64,000 nt of DNA, taken from positions 62,001-126,000 of the forward strand of contig NZ_JACLAX010000002.1 of the NCBI RefSeq assembly GCF_014230355.1, written 5' to 3'. This DNA is from Novosphingobium piscinae (GTDB lineage Bacteria > Pseudomonadota > Alphaproteobacteria > Sphingomonadales > Sphingomonadaceae). This document shows, piece after piece, positions 17,153 through 27,300 of this stretch (position 1 is the stretch's first letter; each line of letters opens with the position of its first letter). The position numbers and the translations under genes were made by a program. The notes beneath the pieces are model-generated. The model did no database searches. It was given only the letters and a program-made list of their open reading frames with translations, and had not been told where the DNA came from.

Positions 17153-18838
17153 ATGGAAAAGAAGATCAGGACAGAGCTCTACAAGATGAGCGGCATCATG
17201 GTGGTGCTGTTCGGTCTGGGCATCTATGCGCACGAGTTCGTCATTGCCGGCGTCATGGCCAAGATGGCGCTCAACCTGTCGATCTTCGCCCTGTTTGGCG
17301 TGGCTGCGACGATCGCCTTCCGCCATGTCCTGTCGCTGCGCAACGAGGTCGTCGCGCTGAACGCGCTGCAGGTGGACTATGGCGCCCGCTCGAAGCGGCC
17401 CAAGGATCCTTTCGCCAAGCCGGCCGTGGTGTTCCACGAACCCGAACTGCTGGGTCAGGGCTACCGGCTGATCACCGAGGAACTGGGCAAGCAGGACGAC
17501 CTGCAGATCAGCAACAGCACGGTCCAGACGCTGCTTCACGATGTTGACCAGCGCATCAACGACCGCAAATCGACCACGCTCTACTTCTCCGGCCTGATGG
17601 TGTTCCTCGGCCTGCTCGGGGCCTTCATGGGCCTGATGAAGACGGTCCACTCGGTGTCCGATCTGATCGGCGCCATGGACGTCTCGGGCAAGGGCGGCAC
17701 CGACAGCTTCGGCAAGATGATCGAAGGCATGAAGGCCCCGCTGAACGGCATGTCGGTGGGCTTCAGCTCGTCGCTGTTCGGCCTGATGACCTCGATGGTG
17801 CTGGGCGCGCTCGAGCGCTGCTCGACCTCGGCGATGAAGGCTCTGCGCAACGAGTTCGAGCACTGGCTGTCGAACATGGCGGCGCTGGAGAGCACGCAGA
17901 GCGAGACCGCCGGGCAGGCCCGTCCCTCGGCGGAGTTCGCGGCGGTGCGCAAGGTGCTGGAAGCCGGCGCGGCCGAGCTGACCGAGTTGCGCGGCGCGGT
18001 GATCGACAATGCCCGCGGGGCGGCGCAAACCCGGGCTGACCTCGATCGCCTGACTGAAGCGGTCAGCGGCCTGACCCGCGCGGTGCAGCAGCTGTCCGAT
18101 CCGTCGCCGATGCTCCAGCCGATCTCGCTGGCCGTGGCCGACCTGGCCCGCAACCAGATGGACATGCTGAGCCAGTTCCGTGCGCTCTACACCGAGGCGG
18201 CGACCGACCGGGCGCAGATCCGCAGCACGCTCAACGCGCTGGGCTCGCTGGTCGAGCGCACGTCGATGCTCGACGGGGCAGAACTCCACCGCCAGCTCGA
18301 TCGCATGATCGTGCTCCAGGGCGAACTGGTCGAAACCACCCCTGCCGCGCTGGAAGCGCTCCAAGCGGCTCCCGCGCAGGCTGCCGCGGCACCGCGGAAC
18401 GGACTGTTCGGCTGGTTCGGCGGGCGGGGCGAGGGCGGCGGCAAGCCGCTGCGCGAGGCTCGGGCGCTGCGGCGCGAACTGCGCGATTCGCTTGCGGCAA
18501 ACCGCCGCGTGCTGCGCCAGGTGGGGCAGGGGATCGAGCAGCGGCTGGAGCGGCTCGAGGCCAACACGCTGGAAGAACAGGACATCGTCGCGCGGCTCGA
18601 GGCCAAGGCCAGCGACCATCAGGCTGCGCTGGAGAGCCTGGCCGCCACGCTCGAGGCGCCGCAAGACGTCCCGGTGATCGATGGAGCGCGGCCCTACACC
18701 GGTGCCCGCGCGGCCATGCTGAGCCTGCGCCAGCGGCTTGGCGCCGCCTTCGATGGCCGCGATGCGCCGCGCGCCACGGCCGCCGACCGGCCGCCGGCCG
18801 AACGCCGCACCGGCACCACCGGCATGGGAGACCTGTGA
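17153..18838 (+). CDS. MotA/TolQ/ExbB-like protein with long cytoplasmic tail
   Basis: The protein has 561 residues. Two N-terminal membrane segments (about 13-33 and 40-60) are followed by a soluble loop. Two more segments carry patterns of the MotA/TolQ/ExbB core: LMVFLGLLGAFMGLMKTV (about 150-165) and MSVGFSSSLFGLMTSMVLG (about 200-220). These correspond to the pore-lining helices of that family. The C-terminal 330 residues are mostly helical and charged (many Glu, Arg, Leu heptads), and look like a long cytoplasmic coiled coil. The architecture resembles ZorA and SiiB more than flagellar MotA. It lies between the MotB-like gene and pilZ, whose ATG overlaps its stop by 1 nt. A proton channel energising or gating the type I exporter is the favoured role; this is inference from context. 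Confidence 0.72.
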   Translation: MEKKIRTELYKMSGIMVVLFGLGIYAHEFVIAGVMAKMALNLSIFALFGVAATIAFRHVLSLRNEVVALNALQVDYGARSKRPKDPFAKPAVVFHEPELLGQGYRLITEELGKQDDLQISNSTVQTLLHDVDQRINDRKSTTLYFSGLMVFLGLLGAFMGLMKTVHSVSDLIGAMDVSGKGGTDSFGKMIEGMKAPLNGMSVGFSSSLFGLMTSMVLGALERCSTSAMKALRNEFEHWLSNMAALESTQSETAGQARPSAEFAAVRKVLEAGAAELTELRGAVIDNARGAAQTRADLDRLTEAVSGLTRAVQQLSDPSPMLQPISLAVADLARNQMDMLSQFRALYTEAATDRAQIRSTLNALGSLVERTSMLDGAELHRQLDRMIVLQGELVETTPAALEALQAAPAQAAAAPRNGLFGWFGGRGEGGGKPLREARALRRELRDSLAANRRVLRQVGQGIEQRLERLEANTLEEQDIVARLEAKASDHQAALESLAATLEAPQDVPVIDGARPYTGARAAMLSLRQRLGAAFDGRDAPRATAADRPPAERRTGTTGMGDL

Positions 18839-19191
18839 TGAGCCTTTCCCCCTTCGGCCTGTTCCGTCGCAAGCAGGCATTCTCGCGCTCGGCGACCCGC
18901 CATTCCTGCCAGATCGATTGCGAACTGGTCCTGACCGACAGCATGGCGGCCTATGATGGCCGGCTGATCGACATCTCGACCGGCGGAGCCATGTTCCGGC
19001 CGCGCCTGGCCTACCTGATGAACCGCCGCAACGAGCCGGTCGAGCTGCGCCTCGACGGCTTCTCGGTGCTTGGCGAGATCGTCGCCACCGTGCCGGCCGG
19101 CTTCGGCATCCGGTTCGAACATGAGATCGACGAGCAGAGCCTGCTGGCCTTGCTGGCCCGCCACGCTGATCCTGCCCGGCGCGCCGCCTAA
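18838..19191 (+). CDS. Small PilZ domain protein (c-di-GMP receptor)
   Basis: The protein has 118 residues, essentially one PilZ domain. Both halves of the c-di-GMP site are intact: RxxxR at R17-SAT-R21 and DxSxxG at D45-ISTG-G50. A beta-barrel pattern follows (VELRLDGFSVLGEIVATVP, then GIRFE). The start ATG overlaps the stop of the MotA-like gene (TGATG), so the two are translationally coupled and probably work as a pair. The stand-alone PilZ could bind the long tail of the MotA-like protein and switch secretion or anchoring of the giant protein with c-di-GMP, as YcgR does with MotA/FliG at the flagellar motor. The domain is sure; the partner is inferred. Confidence 0.88.
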   Translation: MSLSPFGLFRRKQAFSRSATRHSCQIDCELVLTDSMAAYDGRLIDISTGGAMFRPRLAYLMNRRNEPVELRLDGFSVLGEIVATVPAGFGIRFEHEIDEQSLLALLARHADPARRAA

Positions 19192-19251
19192 GCGGTTGCC
19201 GCAAGGGGGGGCGTGCTGGTGCACCGCCCGCCCGACCCGGCCGCCAGCGGT

Positions 19252-19268
19252 GTTAGCGGTTTGCTAAC
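19252..19268. other. Inverted repeat GTTAGC-N5-GCTAAC in the pilZ-tolC gap
   Basis: The 257-nt gap between pilZ and the TolC-like gene contains one clear 6-bp inverted repeat with loop GGTTT, followed by AATTTCCCTT. It may be a weak terminator of the upstream operon or a regulator site. The rest of the gap holds no open frame that I can support and presumably the promoter for the tolC and giant-protein genes. Confidence 0.3.
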
Positions 19269-19448
19269 CAATTTCCCTTACTCCTGAACAAGAGTTCGAG
19301 GCGACCGGGTGGTTGCGCCTTGGTGGGATCGCCGCGCGGCATTGCGGGGCGCCTGGCTAGGCAAAAGTACCTGAAGCGATCTTGGCCCGCATTTAAGGCG
19401 GCTGGGTCAGATGGTGTGGCGCCTGTTAACCACGTTCGGGAGGCCACT

Positions 19449-21302
19449 GTGAACCGTTTCCTCAGCGCACTGCGATCAAGCGCGGCCTTGCTCGCGATGG
19501 GCGCGGCGGCAGCCGGGTTCCCGGTCCTGGCCGAGAGTCTGCGGCTGGAATATGCGCTGACCGCAACCCTGCCCGAGCCTGCCATCGCCACCGTGCTGAA
19601 GAACGCGATCATGGGCCCGCTTCCCGATGGCTCATCGCTCGCCTCGCTCTATGCTCCGGCGCCGCGCGGCGTGCATCTCGTCGAAGCCGCCCCCCAGCCG
19701 GTGCCCGTGCCGATCGTGAGCCAGGCCGAGGCCGTGGCCCTTGCGGCCGAGCTCCCGCCGGTCGTGCCCGGTGCGGACAAGGCTTCGCCCGCAGCTGCCC
19801 CTGCCGTCGCACCCGCGACGATGCCGGCGTCGGCTCCCACGCCGGTCCCGGCCGAATCCACGTCGATCCCGTCGTCGTCCACTGCCTCCGTTCCCCCGCC
19901 ATCCGCTCCTCAGGGGGGCATGGCCGCGGCCGATCCGCCCTCGGCGGCGGCGCCGATGCCGCCCCCGGTCTCCAATCCCACGCTGGCCGCGGCGATGGCC
20001 GAGGTCGATCGCCCGACAGTTCCCGAGCCCCCGGTCGGGGCGACGGAATCGCTCCGCGACGCGATCGTCGCCGCGCTGAAGGACAACCCGGACATCCAGA
20101 TCGCGCTCGCCCGTCAGGACGATGCGCGATACGGCGTTGATGAAGCCCGCGCGGGCTACCTGCCGCACCTCGACCTGCAGGCCGGCTGGGGACGCGAGAC
20201 GGTGCGCAACGGCAGCCAGGCCCGGACCGGCGCCTTCCGCACGGAGGCGACTGTCACGCTGAGCCAGAACGTCTGGGACTTCGGCGTCACGATCAACGAC
20301 ATCAAGCGCGCGCGCGCCAGCTATCGCTCGGCGCAGTGGGCCACGCGCGAGCGGATCGAGGGCATCTCCTACGACATCACCACCGCCTATCTCGGCGTGC
20401 TTGGCCAGCAGCAGCTGATGGCCCTGACCGAGCAGGAGATCGCCGCGACCAAGCGGATCCTGCGCATCGTCACGGTGCAGAAGGAACTGGGCCTGACCAC
20501 GCCGGCCGACGTCGGTCGTGCGCAGACCCGGCTCGAGAACGTCCAGTCGCTGTTGCTCGACCGGCGCAGCCAGCTGGAGCAGGCGCGCAATGCCTATCGG
20601 CGGCTGACCAACCACCTGCCGGCCCGCGTGGTCGATCTGCCGCCGGCCGGGACGACCCTGCCGGAAAGCGCCGATGCGGCGGTTTCGCTGATGGATACGC
20701 ACAGCCCGCGGCTGGCTCAGGCCGTGCAGGATCGCCGTTCGCTCGACAAGCAGTACGACAGCCAGACCGGGTCGGTGTTCTTCCCGCGCATCGGCGTGAT
20801 GGTCCAGGGCAACTACCGCGAGGACGTGATGGGCCTGACCGGCCGCGGCAACGATGCCCGGGCGATGGTGACGCTGTCCTACAAGCTGTTCAACGGCGGG
20901 GCCGACCTGGCGGTCCGTCGCCGCATCGGCGCGCGCCTGCGCGAGGCGGACTACGAGCTCGACCGTCGCCGCCGCGAGGTCGAGCAGGATATCCGGATCG
21001 ACTACGAAGCCCTGCGTGCCGCACGCGAGAAGATCGCGACAATCGACGCCGAGATCGAATCCGCCACCCGGGTGGCAGAGCTTTACCGGCAGCAGTTCCG
21101 CGAAGGCCGCCGCACCGTGTTCGATCTGCTGGATTCGCAGCAGTTGCTGTTCGCGGCCCAGGCCAACCGGGTCAACAACGCCATTGCCATGCGCGCCGCC
21201 GAGTACCGGGTGCTGCAGAAGCTGGGCGGCCTGTTCGATCTGGTCAGCGGGGGCGAGGCCCTGCCGCCGTTGGTGGTTTCGGCCCCCGGCGCGGAAGATT
21301 GA
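19449..21302 (+). CDS. TolC-family outer membrane channel of the type I secretion system
   Basis: The protein has 617 residues from GTG 19449, chosen because GGGAGG lies 5 nt before it and a signal peptide follows (ALLAMGAAAAGFPVLAES). Residues about 75-190 are a low-complexity Pro/Ala/Ser-rich insert (APAVAPATMPASAPTPVPAE) not typical of TolC. Two outer-membrane-efflux repeats follow: SLRDAIVAALKDNPDIQIAL, LSQNVWDFG, then VQGNYRE, LSYKLFNGGADLAVRRR and YRQQFREGRRTVFDLLDSQQ. The last motif is typical of T1SS-type TolC proteins. It ends 80 nt before the giant substrate gene and probably shares its transcript. It should form the outer-membrane duct for that protein. Confidence 0.93.
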   Translation: MNRFLSALRSSAALLAMGAAAAGFPVLAESLRLEYALTATLPEPAIATVLKNAIMGPLPDGSSLASLYAPAPRGVHLVEAAPQPVPVPIVSQAEAVALAAELPPVVPGADKASPAAAPAVAPATMPASAPTPVPAESTSIPSSSTASVPPPSAPQGGMAAADPPSAAAPMPPPVSNPTLAAAMAEVDRPTVPEPPVGATESLRDAIVAALKDNPDIQIALARQDDARYGVDEARAGYLPHLDLQAGWGRETVRNGSQARTGAFRTEATVTLSQNVWDFGVTINDIKRARASYRSAQWATRERIEGISYDITTAYLGVLGQQQLMALTEQEIAATKRILRIVTVQKELGLTTPADVGRAQTRLENVQSLLLDRRSQLEQARNAYRRLTNHLPARVVDLPPAGTTLPESADAAVSLMDTHSPRLAQAVQDRRSLDKQYDSQTGSVFFPRIGVMVQGNYREDVMGLTGRGNDARAMVTLSYKLFNGGADLAVRRRIGARLREADYELDRRRREVEQDIRIDYEALRAAREKIATIDAEIESATRVAELYRQQFREGRRTVFDLLDSQQLLFAAQANRVNNAIAMRAAEYRVLQKLGGLFDLVSGGEALPPLVVSAPGAED

Positions 21303-21382
21303 CGAAGCATGAAGACCGCACCCGGTAACCTGCCCAGAGGCGCGCGACCGGTCGTTAACGGCACTTGGGGTAATCGCTCAGC

Positions 21383-24300
21383 ATGGTGAAACTGTCTCGC
21401 GGCAAGCCGGGCCTTGGCAAGAAGGTGATGGGCGGCAAGCATGCGCAGCCTGCGCAGGACGCCGCGCATCAGGTTGCCGTCAGCCAGCAGAACCAGGACT
21501 ACGGTGCGGCCAAGGTCGTCCAGCTCGACAGCGACGACAAGGCCAAGCTCGGCATGCGCTTCGCGCCCTTCAAGGTCGAGATCGTCGACGTCGACGTTGT
21601 CCTGATCTTCAACGACGGCACCAGGATCATCATCCCGGGCATGGCCCTGGCGGCGTTCTCCGGGCGCAAGCCGATCCTGGTGTTCGACGACAAGGAGTTC
21701 AGTGCCGACCAGACCGTCGGCATGGTTGGCGAGATCAGCGCCTCCGACGCTTCGATCAACCTGCACCTCAGCAGCGCCGGCGACGACAAGACCGTGGCCG
21801 ATCCCAAGGACGGGGCGGGCGTGCAGCCGGCCGATTCCGGCCAGCAGCAGGCCCAGCAGCAGGCCAAGGAGCAGCAGCAGGTCAAGGCGGCCGAGAGCAC
21901 CAGCCGTCTGACTGAAAAGATCAGCGACACCCAGGCCTCGAGCGCGCCACCGCCGGGCATCATCTCGGCCCGGGCCGCCGAACCGTCGCCCGACGATGCG
22001 ATCGGACCGGCGGGGATCGGTCGGCTCGTCCCCAAGCTGACCTATTCGCTGTTCAACTCGGAAAGCCAGGTCCGCACCGCGGAAGCCGGGCAGACCGTGA
22101 TCAAGGGTGACACCGGCGGACCGAACTCGTCCAAGGACGCGGGCTATACCGCGCAGTCGGCGCAGGAGACGGTCACCGGCACCTCGGGCAACGATGTGAT
22201 CTATGCCGACCGCGCGGACCATGCGCCGCTCGGCTCGACCATGCGCGTGCTCAAGGTCGAGGCCATGGTCCCGGCCAAGAACCTGACGCTCAAGGAGTTC
22301 CTGATCCCGTCGCTGCCGGCGGGCTATACCATTGCCAATGGCACCCTGACCGACAAGGGCTGGCTGGTGGCGGCCGACCAGGGCAACATCCAGAAGCTCA
22401 CCACCAAGGTCGATGCGACCACCGGCCAGACGGTCACCCTGCCCGAGAGCCAGTCGTTCTTCAGCTTCGAGATCCTGCTGACCTACACGGTGCCGGCCAC
22501 CGGCACGCCCACGAACAGCAGCGGTTTCCAGGACGAGTTCTTCCTCCCGGTCATGCTGGGCCTGTCGGCCGACGGCACGACCAGCACCTTCGCCGTCTCG
22601 GTGGCGGCGCATTTCGGCATCAAGGAGGTCACCGACGCGGCCGGGATGACCGTGACCGATCCGGTCAGCGGCGAGCCGATCTACGTCCTGTTCTCGAACC
22701 CGCCGGGCACCAAGATCGATGCCGGCGACGGCAACGACCAGATCTTTGCCGGCGCGGGCGCCGACCAGGTCGACGGCGGCACCGGCACCGATGTGCTCGA
22801 CTACAGCCGCTCGGGCGAGGGCGTCGAGGCGAACCTCGCCACCGGCAAGGGCGCCAAGGGCTTTGCCCAGGGCGACACCTACCAGAACGTCGAGGGCCTG
22901 ATCGGTTCGGACTTCGCCGACCGGCTCACCGGCGATGCCGGGGACAACACCTTCGTCGGCGGCAAGGGCGCGGATACGATTGATGGCGGGGCCGGCTCCG
23001 ACACGGTCGACTATTCCCAGGCGCTCGCCGATGCCCCCGAGGGCGAGGCCGGGATCGAGGTGTTCCTCGATGGCACCCCGTCCACGGGGGGTGAAGCCAC
23101 GGGCGACGTGCTGACCGCCGTCGAGCATGTGATCGCGACCGACCGCAACGACGTGTTGCACGGCGGCGCGGCGGGTGAGTGGCTCGAGGCCGGCGCGGGC
23201 GACGATACGATGACCGGCAGCGCCGGGGCCGATACGCTCGATGGTGGTGCCGGTACCGACACGGCCGATTACTCGGCGAGCGCTGCCGCGATCCGGGTCG
23301 CGCTGGATGGCACTCCCGGCGCGGGCGGCGATGCCGAGGGCGACGTGCTGCGCGGCGTCGAGATGGTGATCGGATCGGCCTTCGCCGACACGCTGGTCGG
23401 CTCGGTTGGAGATGATACCTTCGAGGGCGGCGCAGGGGCCGACAGCATCGATGGCGGTGCCGGGATCGACGCGATCGACTTCACCTATTCGGGCAGCGCG
23501 GTCGAGGTCTATCTCGACGGCCGGGTCAGTCGCGGCGGCGATGCCGAGGGCGATGTCTATGCCAACATCGAGCAACTGACCGGCTCGAGATTCGCGGACC
23601 GCCTGGTCGGTGCGGCGGGCGACGACACGCTCAATGGCGGGCTCGGGGACGATACGCTGGAAGGCGGCGCCGGGGCAGATGTGCTCGACGGCGGGGATGG
23701 CGTCGACATCGCCTCCTATGCCTCGGCCAGCGCCGGGGTGACTGTTTCGGTCGATGGCAGGATCCAGACCGGTGATGCGCTGGGCGACAGCTACATCGGC
23801 ATCGAGGGGCTAGAGGGCTCGGCCTATGACGACACTCTGATCGGTGCGGCCGGCAACGACGCGCTGGGTGGCGGGGCCGGCGACGACCTGCTGCTTGGCG
23901 GTGGCGGGGCCGACACACTGGACGGTGGGGCCGGCTTCGACACGATCGACTACAGCGCCAGCTTCCAGGCGATCAGTGTGCGTCTTGACGGCGGTCCCAG
24001 CTTCGGCGGCGACGCCCAGGGCGACGTCATCACCACGGTCGAGCATGTGATTGGCTCGGCCTTCGACGATACGATGATCGGCAGCACCAGCGCCGACATG
24101 CTTGACGGCGGATCGGGCAACGATTCGCTGGTCGGTGGCGTCGGTGCCGACACCTTGCTGGGTGGGCTGGGGACCGACACGGCCTCCTATGCCGGCAGCA
24201 CTGCCGGGGTGTCGGTTGGGCTCGACGGAACCACCGGCCGTGACGGCGATGCCGAGGGCGATGTGATCCTCGGCGTCGAGAACCTCACGGGCAGCGCCTT

Positions 24301-27300
24301 CAACGATCGCCTGGCCGGCGATGACAATGCCAACCTCCTGAGCGGCGGCGAGGGCGATGACACCCTGGTCGGTGCCTATGGCGCCGATACCCTGGCCGGC
24401 GGAGCCGGCTTCGATACGGCCGACTATTCGGCGGCGCAGGGGGCAGTGACCGTGCGCCTCGACGGCAACGGCTCGACCGGCGATGTTGCCGAGGGCGACG
24501 TGCTGCGCGGCATCGAGCAGGTGATTGGCGGCGCTTACGCGGACCTGCTGATCGGCGATTCCGCGGCCAACGTGCTGCAGGGCGCTGCCGGCGACGATAC
24601 GCTGCGCGGCGGCGCGGGGGCCGATAGTCTGGTTGGTGGCGACGGCCGTGATACGGCTGACTATGGCGACGCTGCCGGCGGCGTGCAGGTCGATCTTGCG
24701 GCCAACACCGGCCGCGGCGGGACGGCACAGGACGACAGCTACACCGGCATCGAGAACCTGCGCGGCTCGGATTTCGCCGACCGGTTGGGCGGCGACGCTG
24801 GGGACAACCTGCTGGCGGGCGGGTTCGGCAACGATACGCTGGCCGGCGCCGCCGGGGCCGACACGCTCGACGGGGGCGGCGGCAACGACGTAGCCGACTA
24901 TGCGGCCAGCGCGGCGGCGGTCCGGGTCTCGCTCGAATCCGGCATGGCCCAGGGTGGCGATGCCGAAGGCGACCTCCTGATCGGCATCGAGGGCCTGTTC
25001 GGTTCGGCCTATGCCGACACCCTGACCGGCGATGCCAACAACAACACCCTGACCGGCGGCGCCGGCGACGACATCCTGACCGGCGGCGCCGGTGCCGACG
25101 TGCTGGACGGCGGCGACGGGATCGACACGGCCGACTATGCCGCTTCGTCCTCCGGCGTGATCGTCGGGCTCAATGGCGCGCCCGGACAGGGCGGCGAAGC
25201 CCAGGGCGATTCGCTGATCGGGATCGAGCGGCTGGTCGGCTCCGGCTTTGCCGACCGCCTGACCGGCGGCACCAGCGATGATACCCTGACCGGCGGCGCC
25301 GGCGACGACACCCTCCAGGGGCTCGGCGGCGCCGACGTGCTCGACGGCGGCAGCGGCCTGGATATCGCCGACTACTCCGCCAGCAACGCTGGCATTATCG
25401 CCGGTCTCGACGGCCGCACCAACCAGGGCGGCGATGCCCAGGGTGACGTGTTCCTCAATGTTGAAGGGCTGGCCGGTTCTAAATTCGCTGATTCGATCTA
25501 TGGTTCGGCCAACGGAGACATTCTGCGTGGCGCGGGCGGGGACGACACCCTTTTCGGTTCGCTAAGCGCCGATACGCTCGAAGGCGGCATGGGCTTCGAT
25601 ACGGCCGACTATGCCGGCTCGACCGCGGCGGTGAATGTCAACCTGCAGGCCGGCAGCGGCTCGGGCGGCTTTGCCGAGGGCGACCAGATCGACGGCATCG
25701 AGAGGGTCGTCGGTTCAGCGTTCGACGACGTACTCACCGGCAGCAGCGCTGCCGACGCCCTGCTCGGCGGGGCGGGCGGCGACACGCTTCAGGGCGGGGC
25801 CGGCGCCGATACGCTCGATGGCGGGGCCGGGACCGACACGGTCACCTACGCGCTCTCCGGCGCGGGCATCCGCCTCAGCCTGGACGGCACGGCAGGCCAG
25901 GGCGGTGACGCCGAAGGCGACCGGGTGAGCGCGGTCGAACGCGTGATCGGCTCGCTTTACGACGACACGATCCAGGGCGTGGGCGCCGGCGAGGTGCTCG
26001 AGGGCGGGGCCGGCAGCGACCTGCTGGCGGGTGCCGGCGGCGACGATACCCTGGCCGGCGGAACCGGCGATGATTCGCTCGATGGCGGTAGCGGCGCGGA
26101 CAGCCTGACCGGTGGTGAAGGCGACGACATCCTGGTGGGCGGGGCGGGTGCCGATACGCTGGTCGGCAGCTCCGGCGTCGACACGGCCGACTACGCGGGC
26201 TCGCAGGGAGCGGTCTCGGTCGCGCTCGACGGCAGCCTCGGAAGCGGCGGTGATGCCGAGGGTGATGTTCTGTCCGGCATCGAGCGCCTGCTCGGTTCGG
26301 GCTTTGCCGACAGTCTGGTCGGCAGCATGGCGGCCGATACGCTCGAGGGCGCGGCCGGCGACGATACGCTGGTCGGCGCGGCGGGCAACGACATGCTGGC
26401 GGGCGGCAACGGCGACGACCTCCTGCTCGGGGGCTCGGGTGCCGACACGCTCGACGGCGGTACAGGCTTCGATAGAGTCGACTACTCGGCCTCGGGCGCC
26501 GGGGTCACCGCCTATCTCAACGGCTCGGCCGGGCTTGGCGGCGATGCCACGGGCGATGCCCTGATCGGCATCGAGCACGTCATCGGCACCGGCTTCGACG
26601 ATCGCCTGATCGGCGCCACGTCGGACGAATGGCTCGAGGGCGCGGGCGGCAATGATACCCTGATCGGCGGTGCCGGGGCCGACACGCTCGACGGCGGCGC
26701 CGGGATCGACACGGCCGATTATTCGGCCTCGGGCGCGGCGGTCAATGTCGACCTCGCGGCCGGTACGGCCTCGGGCGGCGATGCCGATGGCGATCGCCTG
26801 ACCGCCATCGAGCTGCTGATCGGTTCGACCGGCAACGATACCCTCGCGGGTACGGCGGCCAACGACACCCTGCTCGGCGGCGCTGGCCAGGACCTGCTGG
26901 TCGGGCGCGGCGGCGGCGACGAACTGCGCGGCGGGGCGGGCGACGATACGCTCGACGGCGGGGCCGGCGCTGACATCCTTGATGGCGGCGAGGGCATCGA
27001 CACCGTCGACTACACGACCTCGGCCTCGGCGGTCTCGGTCAGCCTCGATGGCTCGACCGGCACCGGCGGCGATGCCCAGGGTGACGTCCTGATCGCGATC
27101 GAGAACCTGACCGGGTCGACGCTGGGCGACGTGCTCACGGCCGGCAGCGCGGCTGCCAGCCTGCGCGGCGGTTCGGGCGACGATACGCTGCGCGGCGGGG
27201 CCGGGGCCGATCGCCTGTTCGGCGAGGCTGGTGACGATTCGCTGGTGGGCGGGGCCGGGGCCGACGTGATCGACGGCGGCAGCGGCTTCGACACGGTCGA

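Noticed and set aside
16353..18838. Reading the MotAB-like pair as part of a Zorya anti-phage system.
   Set aside because: No ZorC, ZorD or ZorE-like genes are present, and the pair is embedded in a complete type I secretion locus. The ZorA-like long tail is noted but context favours secretion.
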